Positions 1 through 10,245 of a DNA stretch of 28,105 nt are shown here, piece after piece. A program made the position numbers and the translations under genes. The notes beneath the pieces are model-generated. The model was given only the letters and a program-made list of their open reading frames with translations, was not told where the DNA came from and did no database searches. The stretch comes from Pleurotus ostreatus/Saccharomyces cerevisiae fusant (taxonomy: Eukaryota > Opisthokonta): positions 1-28,105 of the forward strand of contig JAMQCK010000330.1 of assembly GCA_024196135.1 (NCBI GenBank), read 5' to 3'. Numbering within the stretch: position 1 is the stretch's first letter; each line of letters begins with the position of its first letter.

Positions 1-1283
1 TTTTGGATAATGTTAGATCAAATCTCACCAGTGAAGGAAAGGGTACTCGCCTTCTCATACGAACAGGCCTTGCCGAAGAAAAAGTGCAGTAAGAAGATGT
101 GCTCTCGAAGCCATCTGTCGATGAGGGGTGCGCCTTCCGGTCGGATACATGCTGAGGCCTCGCCGACAGAGCACAATTCGCCGTCGCGGGGACATATTGC
201 CCTCATGACGCTGAGCCGCGTCAAACGATCCGTGATAAACATGATCGCCGATGTAACTAGCTCCTTCTCCGACTTCCCCAGAAAGAGGATCAGCGGCCAA
301 GCTCCCTCTCGCAACGCCCATCGCAGCGACCGACAATCGTCATCGGCAGAGACCCACATAGCGAACAGAATTTGGAACGCATAGACGGCGGCGCCATGCC
401 CGCCAGGCGCCTTCTGTTGGGCTCGCAATACGTCGACGATGCCGACAACGACCTCGCGCGGATACGCCTGCAGCTTCAAAGCGTGCGCGGTGTAGAGCAT
501 GATAGTGTTAAGGCGGGCCTCCACAAAGTTCTGCTCGAGGCCCGACTCAATGAGCCATGGTATACATCGCACCGCATATTTGTAGAATCGGCGGGGGTGG
601 TGCTTGACGACCGCGAGCGCGCAGTCAGTAGCCTGAGTGTCCATAGGATTTGGCGCCGAGTTCTGCAGATATTGCGGCGAACGAACAGCGTTACGCATGG
701 CGAACTCTGTGCATAGGTAGACTTCTCTCGCATGTTGCTGCGGCAGACAGGCAAGAGTTGGTTCCAGGTGGAGCCAAAGTCTGAAGAGAATCATGTACAG
801 GTGAGAGAGCTCGGAAAGTGTTTTCGAGATGTGAGGTTTATAGTGAAAAAGGACGGCAAGAATTCGGCTGATAGGAGGGAGGACCAGAGCGTAGTCCATA
901 GGCTGCAGCCTGACATAGCCGCGGCTCGGAAGTATATACTCCAGCCAGTCGGCAATTGCGGCGCTGTACTTCTCTAGGCAGGTGGTGATGCTGTCAGAGA
1001 GCGCAGCGGTGAGGTGGTCATCCAGTTTGGCGACGGGCTCGAGCGCTTCGAAGAGATCGAGCACGCTCCGTACTTCCAGTACTAACGAGCTACGAGAAGC
1101 CACGCCCACTGTCGTGAAGGGGTTCACTAGTAGAGGCTCGAAGGGCTTCCCGATGCGCAGGATCTTCTTGACCTGTTTTATCGCATCGGGAGGGGTCGTT
1201 ATAGCCGCCGGCGCATAGACTAGGCCACGGAGAAGGTCTCTCAGGCGTTTACATGCTGCTTGCGAGTCCTCCGATCTACTCAT
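1..1283 (-). CDS. MYND-family paralog A, 3' end beyond window
   Basis: This is a long exon of a fungal protein whose family ends in a MYND zinc finger; no function is known. I start it at the ATG at 1283 (MSRSEDSQ...); an in-frame ATG at 1331 would add 16 residues. About 412 codons are visible. It shares spaced motifs with the two plus-strand paralogs: LFRLWLHLE, VVKHHPRRFYKYAVR and LRWALREGAWPLI match LLFRLWLHFDEY, AVRYHARRVYRQAL and VWALRAGILPL of paralog B. No MYND cysteine cluster is present. Near KACSYEK a donor GTACCC (intron from 46 leftwards) and a CTAAC branch site (12-16) indicate that an intron runs off the left edge, so the MYND exon should lie just outside. The in-frame stop at 18 would then be intronic. 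It is divergent from paralog B, with 233 bp between the two starts. Family assignment is firm; the exact 3' end cannot be seen. Confidence 0.75.
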
Positions 1284-1516
1284 CGTGGGTGGAGACAGAG
1301 TAGCCCGCTTCTGATATATCCAGATCGTCACTGATCAGACCGTGACGTTGAAGGCCGTGCCGACGATGCACGCGCACATGAGTCGGCAGGCGCATGCCTG
1401 ATGCAAATGGCTTGCCTTCTGATTCCTCGTTCCCCGCGTGGATGCTTCTCCGATATATCACGCCGCATCTTGGGCTTCCTCTTACTCCATCCTAGGTCGA
1501 TTGCCTACATTGGTCG
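1284..1516. promoter_or_regulatory. Divergent intergenic promoter region of paralogs A and B
   Basis: This 233-bp gap separates the start codons of two divergent paralogs (A on minus, B on plus), so it must hold both promoters unless the transcripts have further 5' exons. The A+T-rich hexamer GATATATC occurs around 1313-1320 and again around 1451-1458, but I do not claim either as a functional TATA box. It is inferred only from gene arrangement. Confidence 0.4.
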
Positions 1517-1591
1517 ATGCCTCTCACGCGCGAGCAAGAGGAGAAGGTTGAACGACTCAAAGCTTACGCGCTAAGTACCGAAGCATTCTCC

Positions 1592-1593
1592 TA
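1592..1593. repeat. Left target-site duplication (TA)
   Basis: These are the two bases before CACAG, identical to the two bases after the right end at 9091-9092. They are positions 1 and 2 of host codon 26 (TAC, Tyr); the right copy supplies TA plus the C that completes the codon. Confidence 0.8.
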
Positions 1594-1604
1594 CACAGCC
1601 AAAA

Positions 1605-1797
1605 GTTGACCCGTGGTTTGCCCGCGAACTCGGAAAACCATAGGTCGACCGTGGTCAAGATCACGGTCTACTCGTAAGCTACCCGAGATCAGTTCATGAA
1701 TAAGTCATCAATGATGCCCTTGAGGAGACCTCGAATTACCTGTGTGTTACCCGTGAGGTGGCTTACCCGTGAGCTACCCTTGAACTCGACCCGTATG
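1605..1797 (+). repeat. Left subterminal repeat block (ACCCGTG motifs)
   Basis: The motif ACCCGTG, with one-base variants, occurs near 1609, 1749, 1765 and 1789. The two middle copies share the longer word TTACCCGTGAG (1747-1757 and 1763-1773), 16 bp apart. The stretch around 1608-1680 (GGTTTG..., AAACCATAG, CACGGTCTAC) resembles 8998-9050 near the other end in the same orientation. Such subterminal arrays usually bind the transposase; that role is inferred here. Confidence 0.55.
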
Positions 1798-2039
1798 TAG
1801 ACCACAAGCTTGACGCGCGGGCAATGCCGCCATCATTTCCGAGATCCGATCGTGATTTGGGACTTGGGCGCGTTTCCGCTGTCTCTCGTGTTCGATTCGA
1901 CACGCTCGCCCTGTACATCCGATGTTCAGCAGCGATAGATCGCTTCAGCATCCAGAAAGTGATTGATGGCGATATTCGTGCCCGCGATATATGCTAATTT
2001 TCCGAAGACTTCCAATATTTCGAGGAAAGTCGCAAATGG

Positions 2040-5000
2040 ATGTGTTTGCGCTGCCTCGACGCACCTCCTCCTCAACGGCTTAGCCATGCGATCCAGCACG
2101 AAGGAACCGGGAAGCATCACCAGGCAGTGCAGGCGTATATTGCCTCTCTGCGGGCCGCAAACGAAGCAGAAGAGCTGGCTACTGCCGTCATCGACGCCAC
2201 ATTGTGGCCCGCTGAGGACGGCGATATGGCGGCTCTAGCGCATTTCTTGGGTGCCGATATGAACCCCTCTGGCGCGCCCATGCCCAGCTCTGCACCGCAG
2301 CTTCAGAACAATACAGCACCGGCTCCGACCCCAGCTCCGTTTGTGCCGATGTCCTCCCACGAAGCTCACCTTCTGCAACAATTCGACACAGCACTGAAGT
2401 CACCGCTCGCAAATGATTCGGACGACGACGGTTCTGACGGCGAGCTGGCTGGCGACACGCTTCCCGCGGTCGTTGACGTGCCGCAAGACACGACAACGAA
2501 TGCACCTACAGGTACGTGCTAGTAGATTTCGGAGTGTGCATGATACTTACAGTGTATCAGACGACAATCACGAACCAACGCAGAACCGGCAAAAGCGCGT
2601 CGTTGCTGAGGATAGTCCGTGGGCGCCGTGGCCGGATCGCGTGGTACGTCTCCTTGAAAGCCGTATATGCGCACGCTGCTCACACAACTCAGACGTGCGG
2701 ATTGCACGTCATCTCCCGCCTACCCCGGTCACAATTTTCCAGCAATGACATGGACGTCGTGAGCTGGCTCTTGCGCTTCAATGGTGTGCAGGACGTTCCT
2801 TCCACCGCGCAGCTGAAGAGCGCGCGTCGCGTTGTTGAAGAAGGCATTGGCATCGAAATCAAAAAGCACGTCGGGGCTCTAGGTCACACCTACTACGTGC
2901 TCAAACCGAGCTCGCACGTCCAACTGGTAGGCACTCATCTCATGCACCAATATTACTTACTAACAAGGTGCCCAGGACTTTGCCAACCCTCTCGTCCGAC
3001 CACATCTCCATTTCTACCCCGAAGATGTATCTCCGCGGCTCGACCAAACCCGACAAGCGGCTCACTGGCGCCACGAGGCTGACCCCGACCTGCTTACGCA
3101 GATGTGGCGCAACGAGCGCGGCATTGACTTCTACGTCTTCGAGCCTTGCATGCTCGACGACGGCGTTGTCTGCATGCCGCATCGTTTCTTCAGTCGCGCA
3201 GGTGCGATATGGTTCGAAGCGTGGGGAATGAGTTGTAAGACCGAGGCAGACGGTTGGGTGGTCGAACAGTGGCGCGCTTTGGAGTTCCCGGCCGCTCGCA
3301 TGCTCGGTAGCGGACAGGATCTTCTCGCGGGCTTATCCGTCGGTCCCGGGCTGCCTTACGCAACAAATATCGTCGGTGAGTCCAATCTACTTTCGCTTCT
3401 ATGTCAAATCCATCTGAACTGGCCTGCAGGCTGCTCCCTCGCTGCGGATGCTGATCACCTCTGCGCGTGGGCACGAGAGCCCATTAATCCGTGGCGACGT
3501 CGTGCGTGCGGTGCTCGATGCGTATCTTATCGGAGTTGGCTATACTGCGACGATACGTCTGGAAATCGCTCGAAGAAGTGGAACGAACACAATAGTTATC
3601 TTATGGTGGCTGCAGGGCTCGATGGCGAGCATGCTCATCGCGAGAGCAACGTGCATTTCCTATGTACATCGAATGCAGCACCGCCACTCGAAATGCTTGA
3701 CGGCATAATGGAGGATATCGAGTGAGGAGCTTTTTATATCCTACACTATCGTCTCGACTGACACAAGCTCAGGGAGTCGCAGGCGCGCGGGATTTGGGTG
3801 TGGGACTGGCGCTACGATGAGATGGTCCTTGTGATCATTGTCGTACACGCCCTTCTTGGCGATAATCCTATGCAAAGTGAATTTTCGTGCCATGGCGGTC
3901 TGCGATCAAAGTTCTTTTGCCGTATCTGCATGGTCAAGGGAAAGGACGCTGCAGAAGCGAATGCGGATGCGGAGGAGTGTCGACGACGCCGTGGTGCGGT
4001 GCCGGACGAAGATGAAGGCATTCAGCACGAGGAACCGAAGAAAGGCGTGAAGGAGTCTGCGAAAGTGATGATTGACCGCATTACACGGTTTATGACGGTA
4101 CGAGCTCTCAATAGGGTGTATTGCAGCTTCTGACGATCATATGGCTGTAGATTGGTGAACCGCGTGACCCCAGACGCGCACAAGAAGTATTAGAGACCAT
4201 GCTTCAAAACACGGCCGCATCTCAGCCCCTGCAGGCCAATAAGGACCTTCAGGCGACGACGGGTATCAAGGATCGCTTGCTTACATTCTTTCTCGAGAAG
4301 ACGGAGAAGGCGCGGAAGAAGTTGACTGGCGAGGCAGCGTTCGCTGCCACTCTCCGAGCATTGGACCGCATCCCGCGGAACCCCTTCAACCCGGTCTGGC
4401 GCATAAAAGGTCGGTCAGATGCGCTTCACTCCGGTGTCTACTGACGTTCTTATTATTAGGCCTCAACCCCCACGCACATACACCAGTGGAGATCCTCCAC
4501 GTCGTCCTCCTCGGCTTCATCAAATACCACTGGCGCGACGCGATATCTCGACTTTCCGACAAGCAGAAAGATATTCTGAAAGCCCGCCTTGCCTCCCTCG
4601 ACATCGCTGGCCTGGATGAAGCCATTACCGCCCTCCGTGGGCACACATTCGTGCAGTATTCCGGCTCGCTTGTTGGTCGCGACTTTCGTGTTCTCAGCCA
4701 GATAGCGATATTCGCGATGTACGACATGCTCGACAACGACATACTTGAAGCTTGGGCGGCCCTTTGTGCACTGGTACCCCTCGTGTGGATGCCTCGCATT
4801 GATAATCTTGAAGAATACCTTGTACGTCCTTTCCTGCGAGTATGGAGGTGGTCCCAGTCTGAACCTTTCTCTAGCATCGTCTACAGAGCGCTATCGACCA
4901 TTTCCTCAACTGTACCGCCAAGTGGACGCCTCGCTGGTTCAACAAACCCAAGTATCACTTGCTCCTGCATCTTGTCGAGCATATCCGACTCTTTGGCCCC

Positions 5001-6001
5001 TCCGTCCTCTTCGCCACCGAAGTTTTCGAATCTTACAATGCTGTCATCCGTGCTTGGTCAATCTTCTCCAACCGTCTATCCCCCTCACGAGATATCGCCC
5101 TCGCAGCTGCTGGCACCTGTCAGATCCGTCACCTCCTTTGTGGCGGCTACTATCCGACGAAGGTGGTGCGAGACAATGGTACCGTCTCAACGCAATGGGT
5201 CCGAGCGGGCAAGAGTGTGCGGGAAATTGGGAAAATACCTTCCGTCATCACCGACAAGCTGGGTATTGCGCGCCCCGATGCCAAATCTGCCCAAGTTGGT
5301 ATGTCAATCCTTCCTACGTTGCTTGCGTGCGCTCATCTCATGCAGGGCTCTGCGCGGGAATCTCGAATGAGTGGATGTGGTGGCCACAATCCCGCGCCGC
5401 ATCTCATGGGTTCTCGAACCCTTTTTCTGGCGGATCGAGCTATCAAATGGCGCGCTCCATCATCGCTGACAATGGCGACAGGGTTTTCGCCGAAGGCTTC
5501 GCAATCAGCTGTATGAATGGCCTTGCGAATGTCGTGCGAGTGCACCAGATATATGTGGCGAAGGACAGCAGGCTTGATGAGGACGATTGCTCGCGCAGGA
5601 TCTTTCTCGAGCGCTATGAGTGCGGCGAGATGGCGTCCCCATACAGGATGCCCCGCCTCCACTCTACGGGCCAGTTTTGGCTAGCGAAGCCGCACGTATG
5701 TGGATTATCACAGGAAGTACTGCCATTTCTGACTGCTTCACAGGTCCTCATGTGCGCTGTCAATGTTCAGCACAACTGTGCAGCCAACAAGTGCGATCTG
5801 AGCGCCCGCAAGCTCGTCTACCTGGAGCGGGAGTTCATGGAGTACGCGCCAGCCACTCGCCACTACAATGAACACGACATTATTCTCAATACGGCAAAAA
5901 TGCGGGATGGACGGTGGATTCAGTTATTTTCTCTTGTTCCTGCGCCTTTGGATCGAGCAACAGTGGTGCGAGAGGCGGTAGCGAAGGAGCTAATGTTATG
6001 A
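2040..6001 (+). CDS. Fungal DDE-type transposase (CACTA/Plavaka-like, tentative)
   Basis: Eleven exons join into one frame of 1148 codons: 2040-2511, 2561-2643, 2693-2926, 2976-3375, 3430-3721, 3773-4097, 4151-4409, 4460-4821, 4887-5298, 5346-5695, 5744-6001. All introns are GT-AG, 47-65 nt. The N-terminus has a C-x2-C-x10-H-x3-H finger (MCLRC...SHAIQH). Then come PWAPWPD, LPRSQF, GALGHTYYV, VRPHLHFYPED, WLYCDDTSGN (Asp437/438, likely catalytic), HFLCTSNAAPPLEMLDG, WVWDWRYDE, LLGDNPMQSEF, FFCRICMVKG, TPVEILHVVLLGF, IRHLLCGGYY and VQHNCAANKC. I recognise this motif order from an abundant basidiomycete transposase-like family; assigning it to a named superfamily is inference. The introns at 3376-3429 and 5696-5743 are multiples of three, so retention keeps the frame. 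The frame is open back to 1998, so an upstream exon may hold the real start. Confidence 0.85.
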
Positions 6002-6010
6002 CTGAGCTAC

Positions 6011-6764
6011 TTATGAGATACGATATGTAAAAATATTGTCTTCGACCAGGGACGTCTCGATGCGTTGACTGAGTGAATCTACCTCTTGCACTAGGACATC
6101 CATGGCACGTTCCAGAAGATGTAAATAGCGAGATAACTGCGTGAGTCGAGGAATATCTATCAGTGTAGCCTGCGCACTCGCGTAATGGTTGAGAGTACCG
6201 GTGACACGCAGGAACATCCTAGCGACGCGAACAATCTCCACCCGCACCAAGTTCGACCCGTTAATCTCGTCTGCTTCCCCAAGCTTTGACGCCTCCTGCA
6301 AGGTCATCGGGAGGCTCTCGAAATCCTCCACCCACGTCGACAGCCGTGCTGACAGCACCGGCCAAGGTTGGCCCAGATCGACACTTGCCCTAAACTCCAC
6401 GCTCTTTGTGAAATATGCCTCGACGGCCCACTGAACCGTTGCCTTTAAGTTCTCTGCTCGCCTCGGAGCAATGACGGCGGCCCTCGACACATGAGGTTCA
6501 TCGCAAGGAATGTCGTCCGATGACAGAGGGACGTGGCACGAGCGACGGCGCTTTTTGGCGGACTTCTTAGCAGCGCGGTAGTCACAATAGTCAGCCTCAC
6601 TCGTAGTGAGGGGTTGTCGTCCTGCCCAAATATCAGTGGTTTATATTTGGGAGCGACCCTTTCAACATACCTGAAAAATCATCATCCGAGCTCGCCTCGT
6701 TGAGCAGCCCATTGCCTGCTGGCGAAAAGGGCCGTTGAGGATGAGGGCTTTCCGATTTGGCCAT
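6011..6764 (-). CDS. Transposon cargo protein 1, unknown function (234 aa)
   Basis: There are two exons, 6764-6671 and 6621-6011, with one 49-nt intron (GTATGT donor, ACTGAT branch, CAG acceptor) that joins the frames exactly. I chose the ATG at 6764 (context GACTCCATGG); an ATG at 6902 in the same open frame would add 46 residues. The N-terminal third is polar and likely disordered, with an acidic SSDDDF and a basic run AAKKSAKKRRRS (about residues 48-59) that looks like a nuclear localisation signal. The C-terminal half is a helical, leucine-rich region (SRYLHLLERAMDVLVQEVDSL) that could form a coiled coil. I do not recognise a domain. It ends 9 bp from the transposase stop, tail to tail, and starts 241 bp from the divergent second cargo gene. 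A nuclear partner of the transposase is possible but unproven. Confidence 0.65.
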
Positions 6765-7005
6765 GGAGTCCTGGCTCAAGTGCCATTCAGATGATTTAAG
6801 TACAGCATAGAGTAAAATACCTTGATTTTGCTTGTAGCCGGTCTGTTCGTGGTCGCTGAAGTCAAGGAGTTGCCCGACGATCTTGCATGTTGAACTTGTC
6901 ACACGGCGTGACTGGCAGCCTCTTTTTTCTCACCGCCATTGTCCGCTCGTACTGCGTCTTCCCCCGGGCCTGTAGCCTACACGACACTCCTTTGGTACCA
7001 CTATC
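6765..7005. promoter_or_regulatory. Divergent promoter of the two cargo genes
   Basis: This 241-bp gap lies between the start codons of the minus-strand and plus-strand cargo genes inside the transposon. Both promoters must lie here if the chosen starts are right. I see no clear TATA box. It is inferred from arrangement. Confidence 0.35.
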
Positions 7006-8779
7006 ATGAATCGTAGCCTCTCGTTCGACAACGGGTTTCCTCAGGGAGTGGCAGCTCCGTCCAATATACGCACACCAACGCACCCTCAGGGCGAAGACTT
7101 TGGGAGGCGTCAAAGCGAATCGCCCGGCCCCTACCCGCAGCTTCCTCCCATATCAGGACGTACCCAGCTCCCTCAAGAATCCGAGGGATACGGCCAAATC
7201 TCGCCAGTGCACCCGGCCATGCCCAGTGGCTATCAGTCCTTTTACAGTGGGCCGCAGTACGTGTCCGAGCTCCACCCCAAGTCGGTGTACTTATAGTCCC
7301 ACAGATACAGTTCGGGAGGTCGCACACAGGGTCCCTTCACCAGCGGTACCGAGCCTGCCCCTGATGCGATCATGGACAACTTTTCGGTAATGCGTCCTAA
7401 TCACGCCTCAACCCCGGCTCTGCGCGATCACGCTCTTAGCCACGCCGCGCGCGAAGGGAATCAGGACACGACTTTCCTGAGCTCGCTTCCCGTGGGGAAC
7501 GCGAACAAGCGCCATCGCAGCGTGTCCGACAACGTCACACACAAAATCACCGAATCCGCGAGTGCAGGCCCGCCCTCAACTATGCCACTCGATCCGAGCA
7601 TCGACGTCGCACCCACCAACCCTGTGAAGATTGGGTTAGTCACTGACCTGTCTGTGGAGCTCAAGCTCGACAACGAGCACAAAACTCACCTGTTCCGCTT
7701 TCATAAGGTGCGCTGCCTCGATGCCGATCTACTTCATCCGTACTGAATAGAACGTCAGTGTTTCAACCACGCCGGGCCCTCCGTTCTCGCAACTCCAGAC
7801 GTGTACTCCTTCGCTATGAGCCTTAGCAACCGGCAGCTACAATTGGCTATCCTTCGACGCCTAGAGGACGTACCAACGAAGGCGGAGAAGAAGGTCAATT
7901 TCACGATCAGCCCGAAGCTGCGTGATTTCTTGTTCAACACCGCCAAGGCACGCCTCCTCGACCCCGAGCGGATGTCGTTCTCGAAGCTTTGGGAAGATGT
8001 CTGGGTAAGTTACAGTCCCGACCTTCATGTCGTATCTCACTCGCTACTCAGCACACCTGCACGGAACAAGCAGAAGCGCTCGGCATCAAGGCTAACCTTG
8101 TCCCTAATAAGCGGGCACTGACCGCCACCTGCCGCTCAGTCTCTAACAACGCCAAGGGCCAGTTTCGGCGCACGGTATGTCACCTCTTCCTCGCAATGGC
8201 AACCTGCTGACTTCGCCAAAGCTCCTCGTCGGTTCCCTTATCGGGGGCGCAGGCAAGCCCCTCGATGCGTTCTGCGTCGCAGTAATTGGCACGTATGGTA
8301 ATGTTGATATAGTCATGGACAAAAGGTTTATTGGTCGCATAGCGCTTATGGTACGTCGGCACTAAAAGGATGTATTTACAATGCTGATGCCCCACCCAGC
8401 GCTTGCACGCAACGCATCAGCGGCAAGGCCAGCCGTCATCGACACCAGATGCCGAAGCAGGGCCCTCGTCAACTCCTGACACGGGATCGGATGTCAACAA
8501 GGAGAACACGGCGCAGGACGACGCGTTTTGGAACGCCTTCGAGAAGCTGCTCATGCAGAAGCAGAAGAAGTACCCGACCTCGGCCGACTTCAACGAGTAA
8601 GTTCTCCTTCCTTGTACGTTCTCCAATCATTGACACTCCAAAGCTACCTGGACAGAGTTATCTCCGACGACAACGACAAGCGCGGGATCGTCCGACCCCC
8701 GGTGGTCTTGACTGGCCAGCCGGAGCGTCGTGAGGGTCATGAAATTATTAGGTCTGCACTCGATAAATATGTATCCTAA
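7006..8779 (+). CDS. Transposon cargo protein 2, unknown function (492 aa)
   Basis: Seven exons join in frame: 7006-7256, 7311-7707, 7759-8004, 8052-8174, 8222-8350, 8400-8596, 8644-8779. Introns are 47-54 nt with GTACGT, GTGCGC, GTAAGT and GTATGT type donors; most have a CTGAC/CTGAT branch site. The N-terminal 190 residues are Pro/Ser-rich and probably disordered. A folded region follows (LQLAILRRLEDV, KLRDFLFNTAKARLL, SVSNNAKGQFRRT, LLVGSLIGGAGKPLDAFCV), then a second Ser/Thr/Pro linker (SSTPDAEAGPSSTPDTG) and FWNAFEKLLMQKQKKYP. I do not recognise the family. An alternative last intron, 8771-8832 (GTATCC...TTTTCAG), would replace the final two residues by 64 more (SHDAYRRQLYERRNDP...), ending at 9027 inside the right subterminal block. 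With the minus-strand cargo gene it may be an accessory factor for transposition or captured host DNA. Confidence 0.7.
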
Positions 8780-8997
8780 TCCTCGTAATTCAGCACAAGC
8801 CTTATGCTCCCTAATATGCACGCAATTTTCAGTCTCACGATGCGTACAGAAGGCAACTGTATGAACGCCGCAACGACCCTCGAGCTGCAGGCAGCTGCCT
8901 TGAAACCCAAATTGGGATACCGGTCGGGGTTATGCCTGACCGGTCCGCCATTTTATTGATGCCATCGCCTGTCCATCAGATGACTTATTCTCGAACT

Positions 8998-9090
8998 GAC
9001 CGCGGTTTGCTCTTGAGGAAACCATAGTCTGCCCACGGTCTACCCGTGATTCATACTCGCGGGCTGCACGCAAGTTGATGCGCGCCTGTG
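8998..9090 (+). repeat. Right subterminal repeat block and terminus
   Basis: It contains GACCGCGGTTTGCTC, GAAACCATAG, CACGGTCTACCCGTG and CTCGCGGG. Similar words occur in the same order and orientation in the left subterminal block, so the relation is a direct repeat in addition to the short terminal inverted repeat. It ends in CTGTG at 9090. Confidence 0.5.
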
Positions 9091-9092
9091 TA
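9091..9092. repeat. Right target-site duplication (TA)
   Basis: This is the second TA copy, directly after the terminal CTGTG. It is in frame with the downstream host exon (TAC CTG CGA ...). The same dinucleotide at 1592-1593 fits the same codon. Confidence 0.8.
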
Positions 9093-10194
9093 CCTGCGAA
9101 TCAATCCATGCACACAGGAGTTTCGCGACAACGCTAATCCATCTATCCTTGATGGTGTCCTGGAGGACTTCCGCCGATTGGGCACCTTGTTTTGGTTACA
9201 GATCCAGACAAAGGAGGGCCTCGATGAGGAGGTAAACCGATCGCTGCAGCTGGTCTGGCCGACGCTTCTATCCTGGCTACAAGCACTGCATCCGAAGGCC
9301 GTGACGCAGAAAGGCCCGTGTTGGCTCTCCCTATCCAATATATGCTCATTCTTGGCTGCTCTGTATTCGCTCCCGGGACCAGCGCAAGAATTGCGCGCGG
9401 GATCGCAGGGTCTATGCAACCTCCTTTTTCGCCTGTGGCTACACTTCGACGAATACGTCACCGAGGAGACCGACGTCGAGCACTGCCTTGTGGATCTGGG
9501 TCTCGCCGTCCGCGAGGCTATCTTCGTTGATGGGAAAGACTGCATCCGGGAGATTGTAGGCGATCGCTTTCCGGGAAACGAGGAGATGGACGAGCTCTAC
9601 GCTGCGCATCTCAGCCCTGTCTGCGCCACCGCCGTGCTCGCTGCCGTCAGATACCACGCCCGACGCGTGTATCGCCAAGCGCTGGTACAAATCCGTCTTG
9701 CACTGGCGCGCCACGCCTCTGTGTCCCCCGCGGTGACTCAGCAGCTGCAGGCACTTGCCGAGATCGCGTGCAACGTCCTTCCGCTCCTGCGTCCCACGCG
9801 CGACATCGTGCACGGTTTTGTTTCCTTGATGCGCACGATCATGGGCCGTGAGGGCGGCGCGACTTGGGGTTCGAGCGTGGGATTGATCCTGGCGGCATTT
9901 TGGTCCAACGCGAAAGATGAGTCGTCGATGGTCTGGGCGTTGCGAGCAGGGATTCTGCCACTGCTGCCTGACGCAGAGGACGAGAAGGAGAAGAGGGAGA
10001 TCGTGGCGGACATCTTGAGGAACGCGTATCGTATTCGCGTGCTACGCGCCATGTGTTCGTATGGGGGAATACCTTCGTTCGAGGGGTCGGGCCTCCAAGA
10101 CGACGTGGTTTCTCATACGAGGGTCGATAGCTGGTTGCAGATGCGGATGGACCTCATGCAGGCTGCATACCTTGAGGTCTGCGCCAATCCGGAG

Positions 10195-10245
10195 GTTAGT
10201 CACCCATCGAAAAGGACCCGAATTCTGACAGAGAGCGCCTTTTAG
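10195..10245 (+). other. Intron 5' to the MYND exon of paralog B
   Basis: The donor GTTAGT follows codon GAG (phase 0), a CTGAC branch site lies at 10225-10229, and the acceptor TTTTAG ends at 10245. Splicing places CANPE directly before CPADLSG and completes the first cysteine pair of the MYND finger. Confidence 0.8.

Larger units (their letters stand above)
1594..9090. mobile_element. 7.5-kb cut-and-paste DNA transposon with TA duplication
   Basis: The ends are set by three agreeing observations. The left end reads TA|CACAG (1592-1598) and the right end CTGTG|TA (9086-9092), inverted terminal CACAG flanked by a TA repeat. Deleting the segment restores an open frame in the host gene. The restored host protein matches a paralog 6 kb away. 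Beyond the first five bases the terminal inverted repeats are weak, although GCCCGCGA recurs at the same offset (27-34) from both ends. Inside are a transposase gene (plus) and two further genes (minus, plus). CACAG termini, a 2-bp duplication and the transposase motifs suggest the CACTA/Plavaka-type supergroup, but the family name is inference. The element looks complete and possibly still mobile. Confidence 0.88.

Noticed and set aside
4745..5345. First half of the 418-codon plus-strand frame 4745-6001
   Set aside because: Only 5346-6001 (minus an intron) is transposase exon; upstream the coding frame is different, as the motifs HILHVV...IRHLLCGGYY-type exons show.
9088..9093. GTG at 9088 as the start of paralog B
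   Set aside because: It lies across the transposon end; the true start is the ATG at 1517 on the other side of the insertion.
9078..9140. ATG at 9078 near the transposon's right end
   Set aside because: It is in the wrong frame for paralog B and meets a stop after 19 codons.
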